Positions 1 to 9,033 are shown, counted from the first letter of the stretch. The stretch: DNA of 64,000 nt from Acinetobacter puyangensis (GCF_900096995.1 NZ_OANT01000002.1:62001-126000); one strand, 5' to 3'. Notes: a model not told the origin generated them from the sequence alone. Program-made: numbers and translations.

Positions 1-2
1 TG

Positions 3-1295
3 CGTTATGCTTTTGCCTATGGTGCAGATGCGGTATATGCAGGGCAACCCCGTTATAGTTTACGTGTACGTAATAATGAGTTTGATCATGACAATTTAAA
101 AATTGGTATTGATGAAGCACATGCATTGGGGAAAAAATTCTATGTGGTGGTGAATATTCAACCGCATAATGCCAAATTAAAAACCTTTATTCGCGACCTT
201 GAACCCGTGGTCGCTATGCAACCCGATGCACTGATTATGTCTGATCCCGGTATTATAATGATGGTTCGAGAGAATTTTCCCGATATGCCGATTCATTTAT
301 CGGTACAGGCCAATGCAGTGAACTGGGCAACGGTAAAGTTCTGGAAAAATTATGGCATTAGCCGGGTGATTCTTTCCCGGGAATTGTCGATTGAGGAAAT
401 AGCCGAAATACATACCCATGTTCCGGATATTGAACTTGAGGTTTTTGTGCACGGTGCCTTGTGTATGGCATATTCTGGACGTTGTTTATTGTCTGGTTAT
501 ATGAATAAGCGTGATGCCAATCAAGGTGCTTGTACCAATGCTTGTCGCTGGGATTATCAGGTTCATCCGGCACAGGAAAATGAAACTGGTGAAGTGGTAT
601 TGAAATCTTCCATACAAAAATCTTTTGCACAAAAAATTGAACCGGTATTGCTACAACAAGGCGATAAACCGGAATTGATGGAAATGGATGAAGATGAACA
701 TGGTGCATATATCATGAATTCAAAAGATCTTCGTGCTGTGCAGCATGTTGAGCACTTGCTTAACATTGGCGTGGAGTCGCTTAAAATTGAAGGACGAACC
801 AAATCCTATTTTTATTGCGCCCGCACAGCACAGGTCTATCGTAAAGCCATTGATGATGCCGTCGCAGGAAAACCTTTTGATCAAACCCTGATGACAACCT
901 TGGAAGGTTTGGCACATCGTGGTTATACCGAAGGTTTCTTGCGTCGACATGTACATCAGGAATATCAGAATTATGAAACAGGCTCATCACGCAGTTTTCA
1001 TCAGCAATTTGTCGGCGAAATTCTGGATCGTGACGGTGATTATGTCCGTGTTGCAGTAAAAAATAAGTTTTTATTGGGAGATCGACTGGAATTGATGACA
1101 CCGCAGGGTAATCATATTTTTGTGTTAGAAGAAATGCTGGATAAAAATCATCGGTCAATTTCCGATGCAAAAGGTGATGGACATATTGTGAAAATTCCGG
1201 TTGAGCAAAGTATCGCCATTGAATATGCATTATTGATGCGGTTTTTGCCGGAAGTTTCCAATCTGGATCGTATTGCTGTACAGGCGTGTGGATAA
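3..1295 (+). CDS. trhP: Peptidase U32-family tRNA hydroxylase TrhP (YegQ), 5' end cut by the window
   Basis: The reading frame is open from base 3, so the true start lies before the window; 430 codons are visible, close to the roughly 450 residues of E. coli YegQ. The fragment begins inside the U32 domain (YGADAVYAG) and keeps the conserved Cys-rich core: CMAYSGRC, then GACTNACRW, the cysteines expected to hold an iron-sulfur cluster. Family knowledge: TrhP makes 5-hydroxyuridine at tRNA wobble position 34 in a prephenate-dependent reaction, the first step to cmo5U/mo5U. The stop lies 4 nt before a ferredoxin gene, so the two are co-transcribed and the ferredoxin may be its electron donor (inference). 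Confidence 0.93.
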   Translation, partial: RYAFAYGADAVYAGQPRYSLRVRNNEFDHDNLKIGIDEAHALGKKFYVVVNIQPHNAKLKTFIRDLEPVVAMQPDALIMSDPGIIMMVRENFPDMPIHLSVQANAVNWATVKFWKNYGISRVILSRELSIEEIAEIHTHVPDIELEVFVHGALCMAYSGRCLLSGYMNKRDANQGACTNACRWDYQVHPAQENETGEVVLKSSIQKSFAQKIEPVLLQQGDKPELMEMDEDEHGAYIMNSKDLRAVQHVEHLLNIGVESLKIEGRTKSYFYCARTAQVYRKAIDDAVAGKPFDQTLMTTLEGLAHRGYTEGFLRRHVHQEYQNYETGSSRSFHQQFVGEILDRDGDYVRVAVKNKFLLGDRLELMTPQGNHIFVLEEMLDKNHRSISDAKGDGHIVKIPVEQSIAIEYALLMRFLPEVSNLDRIAVQACG

Positions 1296-1299
1296 TGCC

Positions 1300-1548
1300 A
1301 TGGCTTTGCTGATTACGTCGAAATGTATCAATTGTGATATGTGTGAACCAGAATGTCCAAATCAGGCGATTTCTGAAGGTGAAAAAGTCTATGAAATTGC
1401 TGTGGATTTATGTACCGAATGCGTTGGTTATTATGATCAACCGACCTGTATTCAGGTCTGCCCGATTGATTGTATTATTCCCGATCCTGCCCATATCGAA
1501 AGCAAGGAAGAATTGCTGATCAAGGCAAAACAGTTGATGCAGCAATAA
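1300..1548 (+). CDS. yfhL: YfhL-type 2[4Fe-4S] ferredoxin
   Basis: An 82-residue bacterial ferredoxin. The first cluster motif is C9-x2-C12-x2-C15-x3-C19; the second is C-x2-C-x8-C-x3-C, the extended spacing typical of Allochromatium-type ferredoxins and YfhL. I chose the ATG at 1300, which gives the normal ferredoxin N-terminus (MALLIT) 4 nt after the trhP stop; an upstream TTG would add nine unrelated residues. Role: low-potential cytosolic electron carrier. Coupling to trhP suggests service to the tRNA hydroxylase. Confidence 0.93.
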   Translation: MALLITSKCINCDMCEPECPNQAISEGEKVYEIAVDLCTECVGYYDQPTCIQVCPIDCIIPDPAHIESKEELLIKAKQLMQQ

Positions 1549-1558
1549 TCAGTATCCA

Positions 1559-1708
1559 ATGATGAAAATTGGTGATCAATGCATCAATTGTCAGGCACAG
1601 TTAACCTGTTGTACTTTGATCAAGCCTGATTTGAATACAAATCAATGTTTCGCAATCGCAGTACAACAGGACATATTTTTAGAAAATAAGATGTTGTGCA
1701 GACATTAG
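1559..1708 (+). CDS. Possible 49-residue Cys-rich ORF after yfhL
   Basis: A short ORF starting with two ATG codons (1559 and 1562) ten bases after yfhL. It carries C-I-N-C near the N-terminus, followed by CC and two more cysteines. The C-I-N-C start resembles the first cluster motif of yfhL (C-I-N-C-D-M-C), so it could be a small metal-binding protein or a decayed ferredoxin copy. No convincing ribosome binding site is visible, and its 3' end overlaps a better-supported small gene on the other strand (1679-1807). Weak call. Confidence 0.25.
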   Translation: MMKIGDQCINCQAQLTCCTLIKPDLNTNQCFAIAVQQDIFLENKMLCRH

Positions 1709-1807
1709 ACAATAACTGCCGATAGCCAGTACAAAGACACCTAGAACGTAGCGGTATTTTTGTAGCTGCTGTTTATAGTGTTGTAATTGTTGCATCGTAA
1801 TCATCAT
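1679..1807 (-). CDS. 42-residue single-pass membrane protein downstream of sodA
   Basis: A small ORF preceded by a clear ribosome binding site (GGAG, 5 nt before tandem ATG codons). The protein has an N-terminal polar, Gln-rich stretch (residues 5-20, QQLQHYKQQLQKYRY) and then one hydrophobic helix (residues 21-36, VLGVFVLAIGSYC). It begins 28 nt after the sodA stop on the same strand, so it is probably the second gene of the sodA transcript. I do not recognise the family. Confidence 0.6.
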   Translation of the reverse strand: MMITMQQLQHYKQQLQKYRYVLGVFVLAIGSYCLMSAQHLIF

Positions 1808-1835
1808 ATTTTCTCCATTTAATTAATTCAGCTCA

Positions 1836-2450
1836 TCATTGATCCAGTGCTTCCTGATAACGGCGATTTACTTCGTCCCAGTTGATTACATTAAAAAATG
1901 CAGCAATGTATTCTGGGCGGCGGTTTTGATATTTTAGGTAATAGGCATGTTCCCATACATCCAGACCTAAAATAGGGGTGTTTTTCTGTATTAATGGGCT
2001 ATCCTGATTGGCAGAACTTTCTACAACCAGTTTTTTTTCTGGGGTCACGGCTAACCATGCCCATCCGGAACCAAAGCGAGTCAAAGCAGCCTGAATAAAT
2101 TTTTGTTTAAATTCTTCAAAATTACCAAAATGCTTATCGATTTCTTCGGCAACTTTTCCGGTTGGATCACCACCAGCATCTGGTGCCATCACTGTCCAGA
2201 ACAGACTATGGTTGGCATGTCCACCACCGTTGTTAATCACTGTATTTTTAATGTCAGCGGGAACATCATTGACACGGGCTACCAGTTCTTCAACAGGTAA
2301 TTTTTCCCATTCGGTGCCTTCAATGGCCGCATTGATATTATTAATATAGGTTTGATGATGTTTGGTATGATGGATTTCCATGGTTTTACTATCGATATGG
2401 GGTTCTAATGCATCATAAGCATAAGGAAGTGGAGGGAGTTGATATGTCAT
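1836..2450 (-). CDS. sodA: Superoxide dismutase, manganese type
   Basis: A 204-residue Fe/Mn superoxide dismutase, normal full length. Metal ligands are visible as H27 (EIHHTKHH), H81 (HANHSLFW), D164 and H168 (DVWEHAYY). The second-sphere pattern is that of Mn enzymes: Gly at position 77 in [10 protein letters not shown] and Gln149 in NQDSPL, instead of the FeSOD arrangement with Gln in the AAQxWNH stretch. It detoxifies superoxide in the cytoplasm. No signal peptide. A Fur-box-like sequence sits 36 nt upstream of the start, as expected for a MnSOD that takes over when iron is low. A 42-residue membrane protein gene follows. Confidence 0.95.
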   Translation of the reverse strand: MTYQLPPLPYAYDALEPHIDSKTMEIHHTKHHQTYINNINAAIEGTEWEKLPVEELVARVNDVPADIKNTVINNGGGHANHSLFWTVMAPDAGGDPTGKVAEEIDKHFGNFEEFKQKFIQAALTRFGSGWAWLAVTPEKKLVVESSANQDSPLIQKNTPILGLDVWEHAYYLKYQNRRPEYIAAFFNVINWDEVNRRYQEALDQ

Positions 2451-2485
2451 AGTCTACCTTGGGATAATGAAGTTGTTTTACATAT

Positions 2486-2504
2486 GCTAATAATTATCAT
2501 ATAC
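2486..2504 (-). promoter_or_regulatory. Candidate Fur box upstream of sodA
   Basis: Read on the minus strand this 19-mer is GTATATGATAATTATTAGC, matching the classic 19-bp Fur consensus GATAATGATAATCATTATC at 14 positions, including the central TGATAATnATTA. It lies 36-54 nt before the sodA start, where it would overlap the promoter. Repression of Mn-type sodA by Fe-Fur is established in E. coli; here it is inferred from position and match only. Confidence 0.6.
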
Positions 2505-2606
2505 AAAAGTAAATTTCAATCATTTCCATGTGTTAATTGTTTAAGACTTTATCTGAACTTTGATTTATGTGACACTATCCATTATGACAAGTCAGAGTGA
2601 TTGGTG

Positions 2607-2798
2607 ATGAGTACAGAAAAAACGCGTCCATGGATCGTAGTGCTATTAGTATTAATTTTATTGGTCTTTATTGTTGTAGGTGGCTATGCACTGTATCACG
2701 ATGCCTCGTCTATTCTAGGTTATCTTTTTCTAGGATTGGGTCTGGGTGGTTTAATTGCAGGCTGGGGGACTTTAATGAATGACCGAGAAAAAAAATAA
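2607..2798 (+). CDS. Small two-helix membrane protein, unknown function
   Basis: A 63-residue protein. After a short polar start (MSTEKTRPW) it has two hydrophobic stretches (about residues 10-28 and 36-53) separated by YALYHDASS, then a charged tail DREKK. I chose the ATG at 2607 over upstream GTG/TTG codons. It is followed 36 nt later by the macro-domain gene on the same strand. No family recognised. Confidence 0.6.
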   Translation: MSTEKTRPWIVVLLVLILLVFIVVGGYALYHDASSILGYLFLGLGLGGLIAGWGTLMNDREKK

Positions 2799-2833
2799 TA
2801 CGAAAAAATTATCAGATTTAGGACAAGACGTTT

Positions 2834-3364
2834 ATGCCAAATATTGAAATCATTCAGACAGATATTACGACATTAAAAGTTGATGCCATTGTCAATGCTG
2901 CCAATTCTTCATTATTGGGCGGTGGTGGTGTTGATGGTGCGATTCACCGAGTTGGCGGGGTAGAAATACTTGATGAATGTAAAATGATCCGGGAAAAGCA
3001 GGGCGGCTGTCGTACTGGACATTCGGTTGCAACGGGCGCAGGGAAGTTACCTGCACAATATGTGATTCATACGGTCGGACCAATCTGGCAGGGCGGCAAT
3101 AATGAGGAAGAAAAGCTTCTGGCAGCGTGTTATGTGAATAGCCTTGAGCTTGCAGAAAAATTAAAGTGTAGCAGTATTGCTTTTCCAAATATCAGCACAG
3201 GCGTTTATCATTTCCCCAAAAAAGAGGCAGCAAAAATTGCACTTGCTACAGTAAAAAAACAGTTGCATCATTTAAGTTGTGTCGAAACCATATATTTTGT
3301 TTGTTATGATCAGGAAAATTATTTAATTTACCAAGACATCATGACTTATTTTTCAGATTTATAA
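2834..3364 (+). CDS. ymdB: Macro-domain O-acetyl-ADP-ribose deacetylase (YmdB-like)
   Basis: A 176-residue single macro domain, the usual length of YmdB-type proteins. The ADP-ribose-binding signature is visible: [23 protein letters not shown] near residues 17-40 and the phosphate loop [10 protein letters not shown] near 119-128. The family removes acetyl or ADP-ribosyl groups from ADP-ribose derivatives and, in E. coli, also restrains RNase III. A ribosome binding site AGGA lies shortly upstream. The next gene starts 10 nt after its stop, so the two are likely co-transcribed. Confidence 0.9.
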   Translation: MPNIEIIQTDITTLKVDAIVNAANSSLLGGGGVDGAIHRVGGVEILDECKMIREKQGGCRTGHSVATGAGKLPAQYVIHTVGPIWQGGNNEEEKLLAACYVNSLELAEKLKCSSIAFPNISTGVYHFPKKEAAKIALATVKKQLHHLSCVETIYFVCYDQENYLIYQDIMTYFSDL

Positions 3365-3374
3365 GTCTTAAAAT

Positions 3375-4385
3375 ATGCAATTTAAAATTCAAGCGGTGCC
3401 TACACATATTATTACTGGCTTTTTAGGTGCCGGTAAAACGACTGTATTAAAACATCTATTACGTCAAAAGCCAGCGCATGAGACATGGGCTGTTCTGATG
3501 AATGAGTTTGGTGAAATTGGTATCGACCAGACCTGGATTGCCGAGCAAAATGGTGTGGCAGTTAAAGAAGTATTAGGCGGTTGTTTATGCTGTACCTCAC
3601 AATTGCCGATGCAAATCGCACTGGCCCGACTGCTCTCGGAATTTAAACCGACAAGATTGTTTATCGAACCGACAGGTTTGGGACATCCCAAAGAACTGGT
3701 GGATCAACTCAGTCAGGCACACTGGCAGACCAGTTTGTCATTGCGTCAGGTGGTCACTGTGGTTGATGGACATAGATTACATGAACAGCTCTGGCAGCAG
3801 CATGAGATTTTCTTACAGCAGATTGATGTGGCTGATATTGTACTGGTGTCCTATCATCAGCAAATGTCGGCGCAAGATGAGCAACAACTGACGCATTTAA
3901 AACAGGCTTATCATGGGCTGGATAAGCAGTGGTTTTTAATTGATCATGGTCAAATTGCATTGGAACAGCTTGATCAATTGCATACTGCTGTACAGATCAA
4001 GAAACAATCCTTGTTAATACTGCAACAGCAAAATTTAAGGCAGACAGAAATGGCCGAGCCTAAAACTTTGCCGTATCATTATGTTTCTAAAAAGCAGGTT
4101 TCTGGACAACAAGCATATACTGTTGCCGGCTGGCATTTACCAAAATCGTGGCAATTTGATGCAGACCAACTGTTATCAGGCTTACAGCAACTCAAAAATT
4201 GCGAGCGTATCAAGGCTAAACTCAATACCGGTCAGGGCTGGATTGATATTAATGCCATTCCGGCAAATTTCCAAATCGATTTTGCGGCACATGCCGGACT
4301 GGATAATCGCCTGGAAATTATTAGTCAGGTTGAACAGGATTGGTTGTCTATAGAGCAGAATCTAATCGATAGCAAGCTTGATTAA
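3375..4385 (+). CDS. COG0523 (CobW/P47K) GTPase, likely metallochaperone
   Basis: A 336-residue COG0523 protein. Visible in order: P-loop GFLGAGKTT (residues 15-23), the metal-binding CxCC motif C70-L-C72-C73, a Walker-B-like segment FIEPTGLGHP near 97, and a C-terminal CobW_C region. These GTPases hand Zn, Co or Fe to client enzymes. Odd point: the guanine-specificity motif, normally NKxD after a hydrophobic strand, reads LVSYHQQ here, so nucleotide preference may be relaxed. The gene follows the macro-domain gene closely; that pairing does not reveal its metal. No Zur box seen nearby. Confidence 0.85.
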   Translation: MQFKIQAVPTHIITGFLGAGKTTVLKHLLRQKPAHETWAVLMNEFGEIGIDQTWIAEQNGVAVKEVLGGCLCCTSQLPMQIALARLLSEFKPTRLFIEPTGLGHPKELVDQLSQAHWQTSLSLRQVVTVVDGHRLHEQLWQQHEIFLQQIDVADIVLVSYHQQMSAQDEQQLTHLKQAYHGLDKQWFLIDHGQIALEQLDQLHTAVQIKKQSLLILQQQNLRQTEMAEPKTLPYHYVSKKQVSGQQAYTVAGWHLPKSWQFDADQLLSGLQQLKNCERIKAKLNTGQGWIDINAIPANFQIDFAAHAGLDNRLEIISQVEQDWLSIEQNLIDSKLD

Positions 4386-4408
4386 GCCTTAACCAATCCG
4401 TATAAAAT

Positions 4409-5731
4409 TTATTCTTCTTCTGTAGGATTGGCTGGCGGTTGTTCTATTAGACGTGTCACCAACAACTGGTCAATTTTATAGTGGTCAATATCGACGACTT
4501 CGAATTTAAAGCCTTCATGTTCAACATAATCCGCAGGACGAGGAATTTTGCGTAAACGATACATGATAAAACCTGCAATGGTTTCATAGTTTTCCCATTC
4601 AGGAAATTCTTCGATATCCAGTGCATGTTTAACATCTTCAATCGGTGTTGAACCTTCAATCAGCCATGAATTTTCATCACGTTTAATAATTTGTAGGTCT
4701 TCATCTACTGGTGTTACCCAGTCGCCCATCACGGTAATCATGATATCAGATAGCGTAATTACCCCGACAACCAGCGCATATTCATTGATCACCACAGCCA
4801 GCTTTTCTTTTGTGGCACGAAAGCGGTCAAGCAATTCTGACAAAGTTAATGAATCCGGGATAATCAGTACATTTCTAATAATAGATTCATTGAGTTGAAT
4901 AAATGATTGATTATTCATGATCTTAACCAGAATATCCTTGGTATCGACATAGCCAATCACTTGATCAATTTGTTCGTTGCACACCAAAAACTTGGAGTAA
5001 GGATATTCTGCAATTTTTTGACGGATACTGTGTTCAGATTCTTTTAAGGTAAAATAAACCACATTTTCACGTGTGGTCATGCTGGAAGGGACTGTACGTT
5101 CCTCAAGCTCGAACACATTTTCAATAAAATGATGTTCCTGTTGCTGAAGCACGCCTGCCTGTGCACCGGCATCAACAATTGCAGAAATATCATCAAATGT
5201 AATATTGTCATCACGCGTGGTGTTGATTTTAAGCAAGCGAAAGATCAGATTGGCAATGGCATTAATTACCCATGCCAGTGGTTTACAGATTTTGATAAAT
5301 ATACTGATCGGATTAATAACAGCAATCGAGATTTTTTCAGGTGCAATCATCGCCAGACGTTTTGGCATCAGATCGGCAAATAAAATAAAGAGGGAAGTAA
5401 CAAAGGTGAAGGAAAGAATAAATCCAATTGATTCTGCCCATGGACCGCCATAAAAGCGTTCAACAAAATTCATTAGATAAGGGCGAAAGGCTGCTTCACC
5501 TAAAATACCGCCGAGGATCGCCACTGCATTTAAACCAATTTGCGAGGCGGCAAAGAAATCGGCAGAATTCTCTTGCAGTTTAAGAACTTTGGTTGCCCGT
5601 TCATCACCAGCTTCGGACAACAGTTTTAGCTTAATTTTTCTTGAACCCGCAAGAGCAATTTCTGAAAGAGACAGAAATCCTGCGCCGATTATCAATGTAA
5701 TAATGACAATGATATTTTGAAATAAGCTCAC
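4409..5731 (-). CDS. CorC/HlyC-family membrane protein (DUF21-CBS-CorC_HlyC)
   Basis: 440 residues: a DUF21 transmembrane domain with about four helices (residues 1-180), a pair of CBS domains (about 205-330), and a C-terminal CorC_HlyC domain (about 345-425). Members of this family include CorC/MpfA-type Mg2+ efflux proteins and so-called hemolysins, which act in the inner membrane. A GTG start with AGGTG six bases upstream gives the standard N-terminus (SLFQNIIVIITLIIGAGF). Convergent with the COG0523 gene, 23 nt apart. Transport of Mg2+ or Co2+ is an inference from the family. Confidence 0.88.
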   Translation of the reverse strand: MSLFQNIIVIITLIIGAGFLSLSEIALAGSRKIKLKLLSEAGDERATKVLKLQENSADFFAASQIGLNAVAILGGILGEAAFRPYLMNFVERFYGGPWAESIGFILSFTFVTSLFILFADLMPKRLAMIAPEKISIAVINPISIFIKICKPLAWVINAIANLIFRLLKINTTRDDNITFDDISAIVDAGAQAGVLQQQEHHFIENVFELEERTVPSSMTTRENVVYFTLKESEHSIRQKIAEYPYSKFLVCNEQIDQVIGYVDTKDILVKIMNNQSFIQLNESIIRNVLIIPDSLTLSELLDRFRATKEKLAVVINEYALVVGVITLSDIMITVMGDWVTPVDEDLQIIKRDENSWLIEGSTPIEDVKHALDIEEFPEWENYETIAGFIMYRLRKIPRPADYVEHEGFKFEVVDIDHYKIDQLLVTRLIEQPPANPTEEE

Positions 5732-5971
5732 GAATCACACCTATATGGAGTATTTGTATCTCAAGATACTGATTTTATGAAATCCGATCTTATGAAAATA
5801 GTTTTTGATTCACAAAGGTATCTGATCGATGTTGATAATTAAAAATTAAAATAGATTTGAATGTGGGTATTGTACTCGAAATTTTTACTGGAAGTATAAA
5901 AAATATCAAAAAGTCAAAGGCAGGGATCATCAGGATTTCTGCCTTTGGAAAGATTAAAGTGGTTAATGTCT

Positions 5972-6973
5972 TTAGAAATGTGAATAAGGTGGCACTGGAC
6001 TATTATTATTTGCCAAAAATTCACGTTTTTCTTCTTCCACCATTTGTCGTGCCACAAAGAGAATTAACTGACGTAACCAGCGATGTGCAGGGTGATGGTG
6101 TAATAATGGGCACCATGCCATTTTTAATTCAAATTCGGGAATATAAAAAGGTGGATCTTTAATGACCAGACGAGAATTATTGGCTTGTAATCGTGCAATA
6201 CGTGACGGCAAGGTGGCGATCAGATCAACATTTTGTGCCAGTAAAGCAGGCATTTGATAATGCCGGGTAAATACCGAAATTTTGCGTTTTTGCCCGATGC
6301 GTTCTAATGCCTGATCAATCCAGCCCAAACCGGCTTGTTTTTCCGGATTTACCCCGAAACCAACACCCATACCTGTTTTGGAAACCCAGATATGTTGGGC
6401 ATCCAGATAGGTTTTTAAATTGAGATGGGATACAGCAGGGTGTCTATCATTTAATAAGCAGCTAAAACTGTCGCGCCATACCAGCACTTGGTGAAAACTT
6501 TGCGGAATTTCATTAAAGCGGTTAATGGCCAGATCGACTTTACCTTGCTCCATGTCCCGATAAGAGACATCGCTGGGCGTGAGAAAATCCAGCACCACAT
6601 GTGGGGCTTCGGAACGTAAGGCTTTAATCAGGCGTGGTACCAATGTGGCTTCTGCATAGTCAGACGTCATAATGCGAAAGACACGATTTGACGTATAGGG
6701 ACGAAACTCGGTCCGAGGTTCCAGAATCATGGAAAGATCTGATAAGGCATCACGGATACGTGGCTGTAACTCCAGTGCACGTTCGGTGGGGGTCATACCT
6801 TCAGAAGAGCGAATAAGCAAAGGGTCATTAAACAGTGTACGTAAACGGCGTAATATATTACTCATTGCCGGTTGGGTGACGCCAAGTTGCTCGGCAGCAC
6901 GCGTAACATTTTTTTCTCGTAATAATACGTCTAAATAAATTAATAGATTGAGATCGACCCGCTCAAGATTCAT
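5972..6973 (-). CDS. LysR-family transcriptional regulator
   Basis: 333 residues with an N-terminal LysR helix-turn-helix (residues 5-65; DLNLLIYLDVLLREKNVTRA then QPAMSNILRRLR) and a periplasmic-binding-like effector domain. The start of the HTH, with DLNLL rather than the common MELRHL, is that of the NodD/LinR/NahR-like branch. It is divergent from isocitrate lyase across a 458-bp gap, so it may regulate aceA, but no direct evidence is visible. Effector unknown. Confidence 0.88.
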   Translation of the reverse strand: MNLERVDLNLLIYLDVLLREKNVTRAAEQLGVTQPAMSNILRRLRTLFNDPLLIRSSEGMTPTERALELQPRIRDALSDLSMILEPRTEFRPYTSNRVFRIMTSDYAEATLVPRLIKALRSEAPHVVLDFLTPSDVSYRDMEQGKVDLAINRFNEIPQSFHQVLVWRDSFSCLLNDRHPAVSHLNLKTYLDAQHIWVSKTGMGVGFGVNPEKQAGLGWIDQALERIGQKRKISVFTRHYQMPALLAQNVDLIATLPSRIARLQANNSRLVIKDPPFYIPEFELKMAWCPLLHHHPAHRWLRQLILFVARQMVEEEKREFLANNNSPVPPYSHF

Positions 6974-7431
6974 CTAAAGAATACCACAAAATAACGTCCT
7001 GAAATTGGGTGAATTATGCCACATTTCTAAATGATTGTATGCATATAAATTAAAAAAATGTCTACGCTGTAAAAATAGCATGGAAAACTGAAAATAAAGG
7101 CCAAAAAACTGCTTTTTGGCAAAGATAAAGGCATATTAGACATAAGTCGTAACAGCTTTATTGAATGTTTTTTGACAAGAAATAAAAAAATATACGATTA
7201 AATTATTTTTATAAAGTTGATTTAAAACAATAACTTATTTTAATCACATAACAATATGTTTTGATTGTGATCATGATATTTTTTAAATAAATAGTGAAGA
7301 TCAAGGCAGAATATTGGATTAATGAAATGACTCCTACTATGCTGTGTTTCATACAAAAAGCAGGGTGTTTTTGCAGTCGCTAAATACCAAGTTTTAATCG
7401 ATGATCCTAACATAAAATGCAGGAATATATC
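6974..7431. promoter_or_regulatory. Divergent LysR/aceA intergenic region
   Basis: 458 bp with no credible gene. It must hold both promoters. It is very AT-rich between 7070 and 7260. An inverted pair ATCACA (around 7240) and TGTGAT (around 7265) is present but too widely spaced for a standard CRP site. I could not pin down -35/-10 elements with confidence. Confidence 0.4.
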
Positions 7432-9033
7432 ATGACATATCAATCAGCTTTAGAGCATGTACGCTCCGTTAAAAACAAATTAGGTGGCACATGGAATGCG
7501 ATCCGCCCAGAAGATGCGGCACGTATGATTGTTCAAAACCGTTTCCATACTGGTTTGGATATTGCGAAATATACCGCGGCTATCCTGCGTAAAGACATGG
7601 CTGAATACGATGCAGATCAGAGCAAATATACACAATCATTAGGATGCTGGCACGGTTTTATTGCACAACAAAAAATGATTGCCAATAAAAAATATTTTGG
7701 TACAACATCTAAGCGTTATATCTACCTTTCTGGCTGGATGGTTGCTGCGCTTCGTTCAGAATTTGGTCCACTTCCAGACCAATCCATGCACGAAAAAACT
7801 GCTGTACCTAAATTGATTGCAGAAATCTATACATTCTTACGTCAAGCGGATGCCAAAGAATTAAACGATTTGTTCCGTGCATTACAAAAAGCTGAATCTG
7901 CTGGCGATGCTGCAAAAGTAAAAGATATCGAATCACAAATCGATAACTTCGAAACGCATGTTGTACCGATCATTGCTGACATTGATGCTGGTTTTGGTAA
8001 CGAAGAAGCAACTTATTTGTTGACCAAACAAATGATCGAAGCGGGTGCTGCTGCAATCCAGATCGAAAACCAGGTTTCTGATGCGAAACAATGTGGTCAC
8101 CAGGCTGGTAAAGTAACTGTTCCACACGAAGACTTCCTTGCAAAAATCAATGCAGTACGTTATGCATTCCTTGAGCTTGGTGTTGATGACGGTGTAATCG
8201 TTGCACGTACTGACTCTGAAGGCGCAGATTTAACTCAAAAAATCCCTGTATCAAAAGAGAAAGGTGATTTGGCTTCTCAATACATTAGCTATTTAGATAC
8301 GCAAGAAATTGATATCGCCGATGCTAAAGAAGACGAAATCCTGATTAAACGCGATGGTAAATTACATCGTCCAACACGTTTGGCTTCCGGCCTGTATCAG
8401 TTCCGTGAAGGCACACAACATGACCGTGTTGTACTTGACTGCGTAACCAGCTTACAAAACGGTGCGGACATGATCTGGATCGAAACACCAACACCAGACG
8501 TTCAGGGTATTGCTAGCTTTGTAAATGATATCAAAGCACAAGTTCCAGATGCGAAACTTGTTTATAACAACTCTCCATCATTTAACTGGACCTTAAACTT
8601 CCGTCAACAATCATATGATCGTTGGGCTGCTGAAGGTAAAGACGTATCTGCTTACGACCGTGCCAAGTTAATGAGTGCTGAGTATGATAATTCTGAATTG
8701 GCTGCTGATGCTGATGAGAAAATTCGTACCTTCCAAGCAGATGCTGCACGTGAAGCAGGTGTGTTCCATCACTTGATCACACTGCCTACTTACCATACAG
8801 CTGCGTTGTCTACACATGAGTTGGCAAAAGGTTACTTTGGTGAAGAAGGTATGTTGGCTTATGTTGCCGGCGTTCAACGTAAAGAAATCCGTGGCGGTAT
8901 CGCATGTGTGAAACACCAAGCAATGGCTGGTTCAGACATCGGTGATGATCACAAAGAAATCTTTGCTGGTGAACAAGCGCTTAAAGCGGGTGATGACAGC
9001 AAAAACACCATGAACCAATTTGCAGCACACTAA
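7432..9033 (+). CDS. aceA: Isocitrate lyase
   Basis: 533 residues, the length of Pseudomonas/Acinetobacter AceA rather than the 434-residue enteric form. It splits isocitrate to succinate and glyoxylate in the glyoxylate shunt and is needed for growth on acetate and fatty acids. Key segments: IIADIDAGFGNEEAT for Mg2+/substrate binding and the catalytic loop K-Q-C-G-H (near residue 223), the variant of KKCGH normal for this subgroup. ATG at 7432 has AGGA nine bases upstream. A strong terminator follows; the divergent LysR gene is the obvious candidate regulator. Confidence 0.97.
   Translation: MTYQSALEHVRSVKNKLGGTWNAIRPEDAARMIVQNRFHTGLDIAKYTAAILRKDMAEYDADQSKYTQSLGCWHGFIAQQKMIANKKYFGTTSKRYIYLSGWMVAALRSEFGPLPDQSMHEKTAVPKLIAEIYTFLRQADAKELNDLFRALQKAESAGDAAKVKDIESQIDNFETHVVPIIADIDAGFGNEEATYLLTKQMIEAGAAAIQIENQVSDAKQCGHQAGKVTVPHEDFLAKINAVRYAFLELGVDDGVIVARTDSEGADLTQKIPVSKEKGDLASQYISYLDTQEIDIADAKEDEILIKRDGKLHRPTRLASGLYQFREGTQHDRVVLDCVTSLQNGADMIWIETPTPDVQGIASFVNDIKAQVPDAKLVYNNSPSFNWTLNFRQQSYDRWAAEGKDVSAYDRAKLMSAEYDNSELAADADEKIRTFQADAAREAGVFHHLITLPTYHTAALSTHELAKGYFGEEGMLAYVAGVQRKEIRGGIACVKHQAMAGSDIGDDHKEIFAGEQALKAGDDSKNTMNQFAAH

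Noticed and set aside
1836..2450. Iron-type SodB
   Set aside because: The second-sphere pattern (Gly77, Gln149) is Mn-type, and the upstream Fur-box-like site fits sodA.
7235..7275. CRP-like site (ATCACA / TGTGAT) upstream of aceA
   Set aside because: Half-sites are in the wrong order and too far apart for a CRP/Vfr site.
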